DNA of 64,000 nucleotides. Origin: Pilaira anomala (taxonomy: Eukaryota; Mucoromycota; Mucoromycetes; Mucorales; Mucoraceae). The stretch is taken from positions 41,540-105,539 of the forward strand of contig JAIXMQ010000079.1 of NCBI GenBank assembly GCA_025716855.1, in the 5' to 3' direction. Below are positions 1 through 12,584 of the stretch, piece by piece. The stretch's first letter is position 1; each line of letters starts with the position of its first letter. Under the pieces are notes generated by a model. That model saw only the letters and a program-made list of their open reading frames with translations, was not told where the DNA came from and did not search any database. The translations under genes were made by a program, and so were the position numbers.

Positions 1-62
1 ATCAAAATAATCTATTTTACCTGGTTTTTGTAAGACTGATCAAGGATAAAAAAACCAGCAGT

Positions 63-245
63 CTATGCTTTTTGATGCTTGGCAAATTTTTTGACTAATG
101 TTCCCACACACCAAGATGACGAATCAAAAATTTGTCCCGAAGCCATGACATCACCTCTTGAATAATCGGTGTTACAACTGTCAAGGCTTCCGCAGTAAAT
201 ATATATTATTGATACAAGTATAAACCGCAGCATAAATCGCAGCAT
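63..245 (-). CDS. Possible small secreted protein, DPBB/RlpA-like fragment
   Basis: A 60-codon reading frame begins with a hydrophobic stretch (MLRFMLRFILVSIIYIYCGS) that looks like a signal peptide. It is followed by DYSRGDVMASGQIFDSSSWC, which loosely resembles the ASGQ.F start of double-psi beta-barrel (RlpA/expansin-like) proteins. The DPBB fold would need more sequence than is present, so this is either a fragment, one exon of a gene running off the left edge, or chance. No splice site was resolved. The family assignment is inference from one short motif. Confidence 0.2.
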   Translation of the reverse strand: MLRFMLRFILVSIIYIYCGSLDSCNTDYSRGDVMASGQIFDSSSWCVGTLVKKFAKHQKA

Positions 246-465
246 GTTGCAACATATTAGAAACATATAAATAGCCCTCTTATTATCTTCAATAAACATT
301 ATCTTTATTCTTATCATAATAAAACAGTTAAATAGTTTTCCGAAATAAATACTTCCTATTTATTTCTCTTATTAAACTTTCAGCCCGTCTCAAGACTTAT
401 TTTAAATTTCAAATAATGATGCAACCAAGAAATTTAGTGTTTTACTTTGACTTTACCACTATACC

Positions 466-2549
466 ATGAGCATTGATTATTTCTACCATACACCTGGAAG
501 AAAATGGAATCTAATAGATGCCATTTCCTATTATGATTCACAATTATCTTTTGGCTCTTTTTTTCAACTTTTAACATCTATAAAAAAAGATATAATCACA
601 GTTTGCCAAACACAAACATCAATGAAGAAGCATCAGACAGCACCACTTAATGACATCAATGTAAATTTATTTTTGGCTTGATAAAGTTCTTCTCTTATCT
701 TGGTTTATTTTTCAGTTAGAAACTCCTGAATCTAAGTTTTTATAAACTTATGTTGAACGACAATCTGATAGTGATGCTGAGGGACAAGTAGAAAGTGAAA
801 ATCATGAAAATATCATAGAGACACATAATAATACCCGAAAAAATCAAGAAGATAATGGTTCAAATGTTGCATCTGCATCCACGTCTACACCTGATCATGA
901 CTCTGTCTCTGCTCCCAACGAGCTAGCTGGTTTCATTAAGGTTTCCGATACGTTTAACAACAATGGATCAGTAAATTTTTCGGCTTCAAACATTTCTGTT
1001 GTCGACAGTAGTATAGTAAGTATATAAGAACAGAAATACAAGCGATTTTTTTGTTCAATTTTTTTTTTAGCCAGGAAAAAAACGAAAATCAGACGATGTT
1101 GACACCTCCAATTGGGTAAGGCCTATTCATATTACAAATGATTGATGATAAGCCTAAATCTTAGTGTCTTTAGACAAACACTGAACGCGACATTCCTGTT
1201 ACAGACACTTTACCAGCTTTTCAAAACAATTTAAATGACAATGTCAGTTGGTAAATTATTCCATATCATTTCTTTCTTTCATTAACCCTTTCAAATATAT
1301 AATGTAGTGTGAGCTACGTGCAACTGAAGGCAAGAACCAATACTGCTTCGCTACACCATCTAGTAAAACCGAGAGTTCGCACAAGCCTAAATTGCGAAAA
1401 ACCCACCTTGACACATTGAAAAAAGTATTTCACTTTGGTACTTCCTTTTCCTCAACCAATCCTTTGACTAAAAGTGAATACCAAGCATGCGAAAACGAAC
1501 AAAAGTCAAACAAATCACTCCGATCGCTAAATTTGGTCGACTGCTTGGTCTCTTTGTTAGGCGATGAGCCTTTTGATACATATAACCAAATGCTTTGGTC
1601 TTTCAAACCTGGTCACAGTTTAACGCCTCAATCAGAAGCATTTTTACAAATCATCAAACATAGTCTTTGCTCATTTCACTTAGTCTGTCGAACTGTGCCT
1701 GAGTTTAAACAAAATCATGAAAGAACTCACTTTGTTGAGAATTTTATTCCATCTTTAATGGCTTTAACAAAAATTATTGGATTCATTGAATTCAAATGGT
1801 AAGAAAAAAAAGGAGAGATAGAGAAGAAGGTAACTTTTGTATTGATGTTTTTTTCTTCGTAGGTGTGAAACCCCCTTTTTATCCTCAAGCTGTCTGAATC
1901 TTAAGTACTATGACTATGATCTTCGTGCTGCCCCTTTCAACAAGCTTATTGATGCCCTTGGTATCATGAAAACTCAAAACAATATGGAACTTATAATCGT
2001 GGAAGCGTCAAGGTATTATTATCAAATTTGATCTACAGTATCTTCATTCTTACTTAAACATATTATAGTGGTGCTATAAAAGAAGATACGACGCATACCA
2101 TTGAAGACTCGCTAAAAATTCTTGAATGTAGTGCATCTGCTTTGAAAAAAGAAGTTGCTCATTATAAATATGCCTCCTTGAAAACATTTAAAAGGCTCAA
2201 GGTTTATTCATTGCAAATAATTAGGACTCAAGTCACTCTGAGTGAGATGTCTCTGTATGACAAAAATCACTGGAAGTTTATTGAAAAAAGGTCTGCTAAA
2301 TTACCAACGAACTGGAATGATCGACTTTGTTTTGTTCAGTATCTTGAACTTTTAGCAACTTTGTTTGTATGTATACTGCAATCGCAAATATGAAGGTTTA
2401 TAGGTACTCAAACTTTTTTTATATAGGATGGCATTCTTACAACACAACAGGTGCAAAAGCAACTAGTAAAAGAAAACCTTGGGCTCGTTGAATTTAGTGG
2501 GCCATCTGTCGAATCAATTAGCCAAGAAGCAATTATTCTTCTAGAGTGA
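466..2549 (+). CDS. Orphan multi-exon gene, family copy A (possibly disrupted)
   Basis: Eight phase-consistent exons can be joined: 466-660, 716-1015, 1071-1115, 1174-1242, 1308-1798, 1863-2012, 2069-2366 and 2427-2549, about 556 codons. I recognise no domain. The N-terminal part is polar, rich in Ser, Asn and Asp, with a basic PGKKRKSD patch that could be a nuclear localisation signal. The C-terminal half is helical and is shared with the decayed copy at 56041-57772 (for example IDALGI(M/L)KT.NNME followed by SG and LKILEC). Two oddities: with the simplest acceptor at 715, exon 2 meets a TAA at 743-745, although an acceptor near 783 (GCTGAG/GGACAA) would skip it; and intron 4 needs a GTCAGT donor. 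The gene may be intact with unusual splicing or an early pseudogene. Function unknown. Confidence 0.5.
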
Positions 2550-3383
2550 TACAGGCTCCAAGAGACCTCCTTTCATTAAAATACTCATGGTGTATCTTGG
2601 TCCATACTAGTATGAAACAGTAGCATGTTTTGATACCATCTTACACCAACTTAAAATAGCTTAATAAAAAGATTGTCTTGTCATTATATCGATTTATACA
2701 TTTAAGTAGCCGATTCTATTTCCATTGCAGAAAAAAATTAAAGGGTTTTCATCATTATGAACAATAGTTCTATCCATCGCTCTTCTTTTGTTGTGGAAGC
2801 TTGAATAAAAGAGGCTATGTGCTTATTAAAGAATAGTACTGGGTGAAGATTAAAATCAATAGTAAGAAGGAATTCACAGGATAAGGAGAACAGGCTCAGG
2901 CCTGGAATGGCTGCAGCCTGTTAGGCGGTTACTGTCAGCAATTGCCAAGGCATTATTGTACCCTCAAAAGAATAATGATACAGGAATATCAACAAAGAAG
3001 TAAGAATTGAAATGACTAGTTCATATTATTTTATTTTTACAGATAGACTGATCCACGTTTTTTTTTTTTTAATTCAGACGTCTTTAAACATAAATTTTAT
3101 CCAGTGTTCTGTCAGTTGTTTTTCTAAATACTTCAATAAAGAGCCTTTGTAATCAATTCGACCAAAACATTGGTCACTTCATTTGCAAGAAGTTGGTTAA
3201 TTTATTTTCGAAGAGATGGTCAAAATAGCCTCAAACATTTGGGCAAAGAGTCTCCTTTTTTTGGTCAATTTAACCTCAAACTATTGGCCAATCTTTTTCA
3301 AAAAAGTGGTCGGACTTTTCAAACATTTGGTAAATTGAGAGTGGAAGCACTGTATTATTATTATTATTTTTTTTTTAATAAAC
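2550..3383. other. Intergenic stretch without a gene
   Basis: Between the orphan gene and DML1 I find no convincing coding region. An open frame at 3170-3391 is low-complexity and coincides with the approximate 45-bp repeats listed separately. The rest is AT-rich unique-looking sequence with one T-tract near 3059-3070. Confidence 0.6.
3172..3352. repeat. Degenerate tandem repeat, four units of about 45 bp
   Basis: Units begin with GGTC at 3172, 3218, 3263 and 3308, a spacing of 46, 45 and 45 bp. The middle units share CCTCAAAC followed by TTGG, and unit four has TTCAAACATTTGG at the same relative place. Units are strongly diverged, so this is an old minisatellite-like array or a coincidence of an AT-rich motif. 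Confidence 0.4.
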
Positions 3384-5252
3384 ATGCGTGAAATTCTTAC
3401 GATTCAATTAGGTTCCATTGCTAACCACGTTGGTACTCATTTTTGGAACTCTCAGGTAAAAAAAAAAAATTCTTCTCTTTACTCTAAACTGGTTTCTCTA
3501 TTAACACGACGTAAAAAAAAATAGGAAGAATATTTCAATTATGGTGGATCAACTGAAGAATTGGACCATAATGTTCTTTATAGATCTGGAGAGACATCAT
3601 CGGTACAGTTTGAATATCACTCGAGAATTTTAATACAAGAAAAAAAAAACTAATACACACTATTTTACAGGGTGTCACTACATATACACCGAGAGCTTTA
3701 ATTTATGACTTGAAAGGTGGATTTGGATCTATGCAAAAATACAATCGATTATTTAACACAGAAGACGATCATCAACAAGTGACATGGGAACAAGGAGTCA
3801 ATCGTATTGATCGTAGTGTACCCAAGAGTCAATACCAACATGAATTAGACCGTATGGAAACAGAAAACGATCCTAATGTAAACCTTGATATCATACAACA
3901 ACTGGATTCATCTGTGAATAATTGGTCTGATTATAATCGAATTTACTATCATCCTCGTTCAATTAATCCTATCGTAACGCATCAAATGGATAATGAAATT
4001 ACACCTTTTGATAATTATACGATTGGTAGACAAGCATATACTGAAAATGAAAGAGAAGTAGATATTTTTGAAGATAACTTTAGGTTCTTTGTGGAAGAAT
4101 GTGATAATTTACAAGGATTTCAAATATTTTCTGATGTGGATGATGCCTTTGGTGGATTTACTGAAAGTTTATTAGATAATATTCGTGATGAATACCTTAA
4201 AACTCCCATCATGACTTATGGTCTGAGTGATTCTCATGCTGAATATCGAACTGATGTAAGTTGGTTACTTTTTAACAACACTACTTTAATTTAACATGAT
4301 TTCTTTGTTTTAAAAAGCGTCATAAACAAAAGATTATATTGAATAGAGCTTTTGGTATGACTCGTCTTGCTGAATTATCTTCAATTTATATACCAATTTA
4401 TACACCTACCATGACCGCTGTCAAGACAAGTGGGTTATCACCTTATCTTTATTTCAATGAATTCTCTAGATATCATACAAGTGCTATTATTGCTGCTGCT
4501 ATCGAAACAAATTCATTACCCTATCGATTGAAAACAAATTCAATCACTATGGCTGAAACAATCAGTAAATTAAATTGGGTAAGAAATACCAGTTTAGCTT
4601 CTCTCTCTGTTTCTCTTCCTTTACCCATTACCAAGAATGGTTATATCGAAACCATTGAAACCTTGACTAAACCACAACAATTAAGACCTACACTTTCATT
4701 ATTAGATCGACTTTCTACACTCGAGGTAAAATAGTAACAATAATAGTAGGTGTAATAGTCACTACTTGAACTTAATTATTATTATTATAGAAAATTGATA
4801 CTTATGGTGAATCCATTGTAACTAGAGGATTACCTAAAAACATGCAGGGTCAATCGGAATATTTAGAAAAGTTACTCAAAGACTTTAAAGACGAAAACGA
4901 TCCACTTCAATCAAGGTTCAGTCTCGATACCAGTTTCCCTTTACCAGATTCATTTCCACGTATCTTTACAAACCGTGTTCAAACAGATGGTCTAGTAGTA
5001 AATAATCCTGATTACACAACCATCGATCCAGCCAAATCTGTACCTGCCATGACGCGACTTGTGTCCGGGTCCATGTTAAAGGCTACTGTAGATCAACAAT
5101 TAAAGAACCTTGAAAAAATTAGATTTGCCGATTTCTTTGAGTATTCTCAAGGTGAATGTGCTTTAAGTAAAGAAGACTTTTTAGAAACAAAGGAAGCTTT
5201 GATTAGTTTATCTGATGTATACACAAATGATGATGATAATATGATGAATTAA
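3384..5252 (+). CDS. DML1: DML1/misato, tubulin-like mitochondrial inheritance protein
   Basis: Five exons (3384-3455, 3525-3602, 3671-4255, 4318-4725, 4791-5252) join in phase 0 to a 534-residue protein. The N-terminus MREILTIQLGSIANHVGTHFWN is the characteristic start of the Misato/Dml1 family, a tubulin/FtsZ-related group. The family also shows the conserved YTPRALIYDLKGGFG and the W...DYN..Y.HPRSIN blocks seen here. In yeast Dml1 is needed for mitochondrial DNA inheritance and in animals misato acts in mitochondrial morphology and chaperonin-linked tubulin assembly; that role is by homology. Length is close to that of the family. The start is fixed by the conserved N-terminal block. No sign of disruption; all four introns have clean GT-AG ends. 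Confidence 0.9.
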
Positions 5253-5444
5253 AAAATAAAATAAATATCTGATTTGAGCCTAATACTTCTTGGTTGCGTG
5301 TGTGCCACCCAAATTAAACCTGATATGATGTCAACTGTGGAAAGTTAATATTACAACTTTGAGGGAAAAAAAAAAAAAAAAAAACTTCTTTTTCAATGTC
5401 CGTATTACATACCTTTTCTCTCGCTCTCTCTCTCTCTCTCTCAG

Positions 5445-7602
5445 ATGAGTCAAGAAACAAGTTATACAAGACAAAGGTCTTATAGCAGTAGTAACAATAC
5501 TTCAAAACTATCACGTAGCTCAGACACTACGAGTACCTCACCCAAGACAGGACATCGTTATTCTTCTTCAGCTAATGGTAACTTAACAAGACATTATGCA
5601 ACACCTGAAGAAAGTGAAGCTGTGATTCCTATATTTTCTACACCTACTCACATGTACCTTCGACAAGAATTGAATGCTCAGCCCAGAGGTTCTCCTCAGT
5701 ACACTGCTACTCCTCAATACACCTCTCCCAAGCAAACACCTGCACAACCGCCTTATTCACCTACACAACTTTATTCATCTACACCACAAAAAAATAGCCA
5801 CTATGAACCTACAAAACCACCCGGATCTCCTTTAAGTTATGGACGTACAAGAGCAGAGGTAAAACAAATAAAAAATTAAAAGAAAAAAAGGGATAAATGA
5901 TTAACTCTTTTTCTTTTTTTCTTTTTTTTAGTCTGCTGCTACCAGTAGACCTACTATGGAAAATCCAGGTAGTCAACCTACATCACAAACAAGCGTAAGT
6001 TTTTATTATTTTCATTCTACATAAAAAAAAAATAACAACCATTTTTCTTAATTAGACAACCACCTTATCAAAAAAGGACATGTTATTAGCACAGTTGGTA
6101 GATATGGGATTTAGTTTAGAGGCGTCTAAAGTAGCCATGACAGCAAGTGGAGGAATGAATTTACAAGAAATTTTAGATATCCTTGTACAAAACGCAGCGA
6201 TGGAAACTCAAATTCCTTCTACACATCATCCATCAGCAGCAGCACCAGCAGCAGCACCAGCAGCAGCAGCACCACCAGTACCTTCCAGTAACCCACGACC
6301 GACCCGAAACAGTCAACCACCTCCTTCCCACCACCACCAACAACAACAACAACAACCTAGTCGAACCAGTCAACCAGCCAAGCCTAGTTCAGAAGAGGAT
6401 GAAGATGAAGACCCAGAACTTGAAAAGGAAAATGAAGAGAAATTCAAAAGAGAACAAGAAGAACGTAGAAGAGAGTACCTGGATCAATTGAAACGAGAAA
6501 AACCGATACCGCCCACACCTTCACCACGACCTACTACGATGGATACAGCATATGCAGATCGAGAGCGTAAACAGGGTAATTTTTACTTTAATAAGGGACA
6601 ATTCGTTGAAGCGGAAGCATTTTATAGTGCAGCCATTGCTTCATTACCCATTGGTCATAGTGAACTTGTCTTGCTCTGTAATAATCGAGCAGCGGCTCGA
6701 TTAAAGTTAGGAAAGTATCATGCATGTTTATCGGATTGTGCTGTAGCGATTGATATTGCTCGTAAGCAAATGACGTATAGTGCTATCTTGGGAGATCCGA
6801 CGTGGCGGTCTCAAATGATCAAGGCCTTACATCGTAAAGCATCGGCGTTAGAGGGATTAGGGATGTTTGAAGCTGCTATTCAATCGTATGAGGAGTATAT
6901 TCGATTAGAAGGGTCTCGTAGTGCACAAGTAGCTCAAGGGATTCAACGATGTCAACAAGCTTTATTAGAAAAGAGACCTACACCTCCACCTCCACCACCT
7001 CATCCCTCTCAACAGCCACCTCCTCAACCTCCAAGACCCAGCACTCATGGACCTACTTGGAAACCATCAAACACTACCTCTGCATTTCCCGATATCGATT
7101 TCAATATGTTTATTCCTAAACATACACCAGAACAATTAGCAGCGCAAGAAGAGATCAATAAAAGTAAAGCAGTCAAAGAAATGCGAGAACGAGAAAAACA
7201 AAAGGAAGCGGAAGATTTAGAGCGTCTTCAGAATGAAGATAAAGTGAATGCAAAAATCGTTTCCTGGAAAATGGGTAAAGAAAGAAACTTGAGAGCTTTA
7301 TTAGGTTCACTTCATGTGATTTTATGGCCTGGTGTGCAATGGAAGAGTGTCCAGATGAGTGAATTGTTAGAGCCTAGAAAATGTAAAATTACTTATATGA
7401 AGGCAATTGCTAAAGTTCATCCTGACAAGGTATGTATATATATAAAGTCTTTAACTTTTTTTTTTTTTTTTTTTTATTCACTTTTTTTTTTTTCGGTTAG
7501 CTTCCTGCAAATGCAACAGTAGAACAACGTATGTTGGCAAGTAGTATCTTTACTACTTTAAATCAAGCTTGGGATTTATTTAAAATTGAAAATAAATTAT
7601 AG
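5445..7602 (+). CDS. SWA2: Auxilin-like clathrin-uncoating J-protein (UBA-TPR-J)
   Basis: Four exons (5445-5858, 5932-5994, 6056-7429, 7501-7602) give about 650 residues. Order of parts: a Ser/Pro/Thr-rich N-terminus (1-165), a UBA domain (about 168-207, with MGFSLEASKVAM), a low-complexity Ala/Pro/Gln region, an acidic-basic coiled stretch, a TPR block (about 328-455), a Pro-rich linker and a C-terminal J domain (about 560-650). The J domain holds the HPDK motif, split from the following helix by the last intron. UBA-TPR-J is the arrangement of yeast Swa2/Aux1, which recruits Hsp70 to strip clathrin from vesicles. The ATG lies immediately after a (CT)n tract ending in CAG, which resembles an intron acceptor, so an upstream exon cannot be excluded. 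The Pro-rich tracts could bind clathrin or adaptors; that is inference. Confidence 0.87.
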
Positions 7603-7620
7603 AAAAGCCCTTTATACCCA

Positions 7621-7659
<39 letters not shown>

Positions 7660-7719
7660 GAAATAATTATTTTTAAAAAAAGTTCTTTTTCTTTTTTTTT
7701 TTTTTTTTTTACAAAATAA

Positions 7720-8600
7720 ATGTCTTCCATTACCATCGCTATTGAGGATTTTTCAAGTCCACACTTTGAAGCTAAAAATTGGATTAATTCTGTCTTGAAA
7801 CCAAATACAACACAAGACGATGGAGTAAAAGACACGACAATACTTGTAACGAAACTTCAAATGGTAAGTGAGTCCACCTCGCGTCAATTTGACCAACTCT
7901 CGACTTCAGTACTTCAATCGATGCCACGTATACTTTACGATTTGAAAGTGATTTCAGAGGCTGCTCATTCTACTCATCAAGGAGTAGAAGCTGTCAAGAA
8001 GAATTTAGGTTTGATTGAAGGAGATACTGAAGATGCTTTAGAGAAATTACGTAAACCTCATACAGCTAAAGTTCGTATGGAAGAATGTCATACCATCTTA
8101 TTAGAAAAGTCGAATGAATTACAAGAACGTCAAAAGGAAAAGGAAGCTTTAGAGTCTTTGATGCGAAAAGAACAAGAGCGAGAGAAAGAAGAAAGAGTTG
8201 AAAAAGAATTGAGAGCTTCTTTAGAGTTAAAACAACAACAAGAACAAGAACAAGAAGAAGAAGAAGAAAAAAGGAAATTAGTGATAGAAGAACCTGTACA
8301 GGTAGCACCCATTGTGATAGCACCTGTGGATGAAGGATTAGAGTATGGACATGTTCAGTTACCTCCTTTAAGATCTACACCGAGAAGAATAACAACACCT
8401 ACTACACATCAAGTAAATAATAATGTACCAGCAGAAGATAATAGTTATTTACAACAAATCCAAGATTCAATGACACCTAGTAACATGTTTAAAAGAATAG
8501 GTGTACCTGTAAGTTAATATGTATATATATATATATATATAAAAAGTGATATACTTATTTTTCTGGTTTAAAAAAGTTGGATAAATTCTGGCAATCTTAA
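7720..8600 (+). CDS. COG7: Conserved oligomeric Golgi complex subunit 7
   Basis: The N-terminal block (FEAKNWINSVL, then LVTKLQMVSESTSRQFDQLS, then LQSMPRILYDLKVI) follows the start of COG7, where FD.KEWIN, a LV.KLQL helix and QNMPK.LRD occur in the same order. COG is the Golgi tethering complex for intra-Golgi retrograde vesicles. The product is short (about 270 residues), like yeast Cog7/Cod5 and unlike the long animal subunit. The middle is a highly charged Glu/Gln coiled coil. A single-exon reading stops at 8517, but a GTAAGT donor at 8509 and an AAAAAG acceptor at 8576 let the frame end in LDKFWQS at 8600, which I prefer. Upstream lies a long T-tract. Confidence 0.75.
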
Positions 8601-8833
8601 TATATGTAATAACGAGAGTGGAAAAAGTATTTATGCAGTATAATTTTCAAGCTGAGTCAAAAAGACTCTATTTTTAAAAAACAATAAAAACTTGAGTTTT
8701 TATGTTACACATGAACTAGGAACTGAAAATAATATAATAAGTGAATTTTCTTAATTTTCCAGTACTTCTTTTTTTTCCTTTTTTTCCACAGTAAAGAAGT
8801 ACATATTATAAAAGAAAATACTTACTTTTTTAA

Positions 8834-9543
8834 ATGACAAGTGACATTGATTATATGCTTCGTGACTTGGAAAAGCAAGTACAAGAATTTACTATGGTAA
8901 GAATTATAACACACACAATGAAAATTTGATTATTTAAATCCTTTCCCCCTCCCCCCTTTATTTTTTGTTTTGTTTATTTATTTCTCTCTTTTTTTTTTTT
9001 TTTTTTTTTTTCTTTCTTTCTTTTATTCTCTCTTTCTTTTTATTATTCATTTTTTTTTTAAAAAAAAAAAAAAGACAATGAGCGATCAACATACATCAAT
9101 AGATTCAACAGGTAAATTAAACAAAATATATATATATATATATATATAAAAACTAATAAAGAGAACACAAAAAGTAGTAACAACAACAGAAAAACGTTTT
9201 GGTAGTAAACATGAAAGTAACAGTAATCAAGACAATGTTCCCCTGCAGGTATATAAAACGCGTGCAATACCCCTTCCACATTACAAAAAGGAAGCAGTGG
9301 ATGAACAAGATGATTCTCGCGATGATGATATTTGTATAGGCACTATCTTACAACGTTCAGCCACAGCTCGTCGTCCAACTACAGAGAAACCCATCTTGAC
9401 CCAATCTAGATCACTTCGAAGTACAACTGGAAGAATAAAAAGGGAGGAAATCGTACCACCCGTACCTACACAAGAAGATGAGGAACTTCGATTTGCTATG
9501 CAACGAGTATGGGCTGTATTAGATGCAGATAATACAAATGTGG

Positions 9544-9574
<31 letters not shown>

Positions 9575-11652
9575 CACTTTATATTTTTGTATACTTATAT
9601 ATATATATATATTTAGGATCATGCTACTGTGGTGTCACCTACTATTGAGAATACAGTAGTAACAGAAATTGATAATTCAAATATGGTTAGTACAGGTCGT
9701 ATTCAAACTGTACCATTAAAGACTTTAACCACAAGAATTTACATTGACGATGCAACAAATCATAAAGTGGTACAACTCACCAATCTTTTGACAACGGCTA
9801 TGGTTGTACAATATTTAAAAAAGAAGGGTTTGTTAGATAATTCAGATGGTTGGACTTTATTTGAGATAGCAAAGAGTCATAATGTTGGTAAGTAATTATT
9901 TTAAGTATATATATATATATATATTTAATTAAAATAATTTAAAATTCATTTTGTAGAAAGACCGCTTCGTGAATGGGAAATTGTACTAGATATTGTTAGT
10001 ATATGGGAACCAGATGCAAGTAATGCTCTCCTAGTTAAAAAATATTCATATCATTCTACTTTAACTTCAGAGGTAAGGGTTAAAAATCATGGATTATTTT
10101 TAAGGAGAGAGTCATATTCATCTCTAATATATATATATATATATAGAGTGTTTTACATAAAAAAATACCACCTATGCATGGTTGGATATCGATTGAATAT
10201 AAAAAAGGAAAATGGCAAAAGAGATATTGTTTCGTAAAGGATAATGCTATTCATCATGCTAAAGATAATCATAAGGTACAATACATTATTATAATATATA
10301 AGATTTTTAGTTTCTTTATTAATAGTTTATATATATATATAGGGGTCTTCTACTTCTATTTTATGTCATTTAGGCACTTATGATGTTTATACATTATTAC
10401 AACCATTAAAGCAAAGCCCTACACCATTTGTATTTGCTATTCGTGCACAAGATAGAGCAAGTATGTTTGAAAGAGAAGGTGATTATATGCGTTGTTTAGC
10501 AGTTGAAGATCAAGAAGAAATGAAAGATTGGGTTTTGAGTATACGTTCCACAAAGGTAACACACACACACACACACTATATATATATATAAAAAGAGGTT
10601 CCAAAAATATGAATTAATGTTTATATTTATAGAGTAATATTCAATATCAATATTATCCAAACAGAGTGGTAAATCCATTGGCTCATATCTCATTAGAACC
10701 TTCTAAATCTGATGAACCAAGTACGATACGTAGACATAAATCAACAAGAGAATCAAGTAGTAGTAACAACAACAACAATAAACTATCTGATGAACATACA
10801 AAGCATGCTTTACCTAGAAGTGAATCAACACGTAGAATAGATGAACCAAAGAGATCTTTAACTAGAAGTCGTGGAAGTCAAAGAAATAATAACAACAATC
10901 CAACGATTGTATCTACAAATTTAAAATCAGATGCTAATCTAATGACTTCACCTATCACAACTACTACTACTACTACTAATAATAATAATAATAACACTAC
11001 TAATAATACCAATACCAATACTACGACTGCTGCTACTACTACTACTACTACTACTACGGATGGACCATTAATCGATTGTTCTGATCCACCCACATTTTCT
11101 AAAGGTTCTTTATTAGCTAAAGAAGAATTAAGTGATCAAATTCTTTATAGACAACAACAACAACAATTATATGAAGAAGCGCAACAAAATAAATTAATTC
11201 ATATTGATGATCGTATTAAATTCTCAAAAGGATCCTTACTGGAAAAAAACCATATCGCTACTACCACTGCAACAACCACAAACACAAACACAACCACAAC
11301 GCATTCACTACCACCTAACAAAATGACACGATCAAAAAGTGTACGTGAGGTTTCTTCAACACATCATAGTCCAAATGAAGATCCTACTTCACGTAGACAT
11401 GTTTCGTTGAGAAGAAAACCTACTCATAAGAAACATCATGATGTACCACTTCCAAATAATACACCCATTAATCATCCATCCTCACCACCACCTCCTTATT
11501 CAACTCTACCTTCTTCTTCTTCTACCACAAATACATTACTTCAATTAGATGATACACCTGAAAGATTTCATTCAAGAGAATTACATGGAAGACATGTTAA
11601 GCCCTTATTAAATTTTGATTCAAATGAAAGATCAACTATAACAAGAAAATAA
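8834..11652 (+). CDS. Ras-association plus PH domain adaptor
   Basis: Eight exons (8834-8896, 9075-9111, 9190-9542, 9617-9887, 9957-10072, 10147-10275, 10343-10555, 10633-11652) join to about 733 residues. An RA/ubiquitin-like domain spans about 184-265 (TRIYIDDATNHKVVQLTN to ERPLREWEIV), directly followed by a PH domain (about 288-395, from MHGWISIEYKKGKWQKRYCF to EEMKDWVLSIRS). RA directly followed by PH is the core of the MRL (RIAM/lamellipodin/Mig-10) and Grb7 adaptors, which link Ras-type GTPases to actin and membranes. The long C-terminal tail is disordered: Asn, Thr and Ser homopolymers, Pro tracts, and two copies of FSKGSLL (in TFSKGSLLAKEE and KFSKGSLLEKNH). Most introns are only 68-80 bp and end in (TA)n-TAG. 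A role in polarised growth is inferred. Confidence 0.8.
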
Positions 11653-11713
11653 TCATACATATATAATAGTTCGTAGTAGTATAATAATAATAAAATATAT
11701 AATATATATATTT

Positions 11714-11839
11714 TTATGATTGAAGATTGATATAAGGTTGTTTAACAGAGGGAGAAGGAGTATTGTTATTATCCTTTGATGAATCAGTAGGCACTTTACC
11801 AGTCTTTTGTAATTCAGCTATTTCAGCAGCAGCTACAAA

Positions 11840-11870
<31 letters not shown>

Positions 11871-12120
11871 AAACACCCGTACACTTACAAAAAAAAAATA
11901 TATATTCTTACTTAAAAATCTTCCACCAGGACCTCTTGGACGACGCATAGCATGTTTATGTCTACTTTCATGAAGATATGGTTTTCTGGTTCTTTCTAAT
12001 TTATGTAATTCTTCAAGCTTTAAACGTGCTGCGCGTCTTTTAAGGATACGATGGTATTGTTTTGCATTTACATACAAAGGTTCTTCTTCTACAGGTGCAG
12101 CTGTTGCAACTACAACTACA

Positions 12121-12155
<35 letters not shown>

Positions 12156-12270
12156 TAAGTTTATTTATTACATACAATACATGTATTATATATAATTATT
12201 ATACCTTGTCCTTGTTGTGACATCATATTTGTTGGCTATAATAATATAAAAAAAAAAAGGGATAAATAAC

Positions 12271-12306
<36 letters not shown>

Positions 12307-12584
12307 AGCTACCACGGAGACATGCTGTTGAGGAAAACCTAGATGCTGTCTACCATAAGCTAATGGAGAACTTTGACCTTCAGTCTAACGCCAAGATCAA
12401 TAAAAAAGGAATCAATATAAACCCCCCCCCCCAAAAAAAAACATCAACTTACCAAACTTTCTTGAACAACCGTAGCAGCAGCGGTAGTAGCAGTAGTAGC
12501 AGTAGCAGCAGTTGGTTGAGAAGTGGCTTGCAGCTGTTGTTGTTGTTGAGCTGTTGCTCCATTAGGATCGTTAAAGGTATTCAT
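11714..12584 (-). CDS. HAP2: CCAAT-binding factor subunit HAP2/NF-YA
   Basis: Five exons (12584-12453, 12384-12313, 12235-12205, 12109-11912, 11832-11714) give a compact 183-residue protein. The DNA-binding core is unmistakable: [17 protein letters not shown] for subunit association, then [19 protein letters not shown] for CCAAT contact. A Gln/Thr/Ala-rich N-terminus could be an activation segment. It would act in the nucleus with HAP3/HAP5 (not in this window). Start chosen at [10 protein letters not shown]; an in-frame upstream ATG at 12629 would add 15 residues. Three of the four introns carry A-runs of about 26-32 nt on the plus strand, which are very long T-tracts in the transcript. Confidence 0.95.

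Noticed and set aside
8066..8323. Leu/Val-rich minus-strand membrane protein opposite COG7
   Set aside because: It mirrors the Glu/Gln/Lys coiled coil of COG7 and is not independent.
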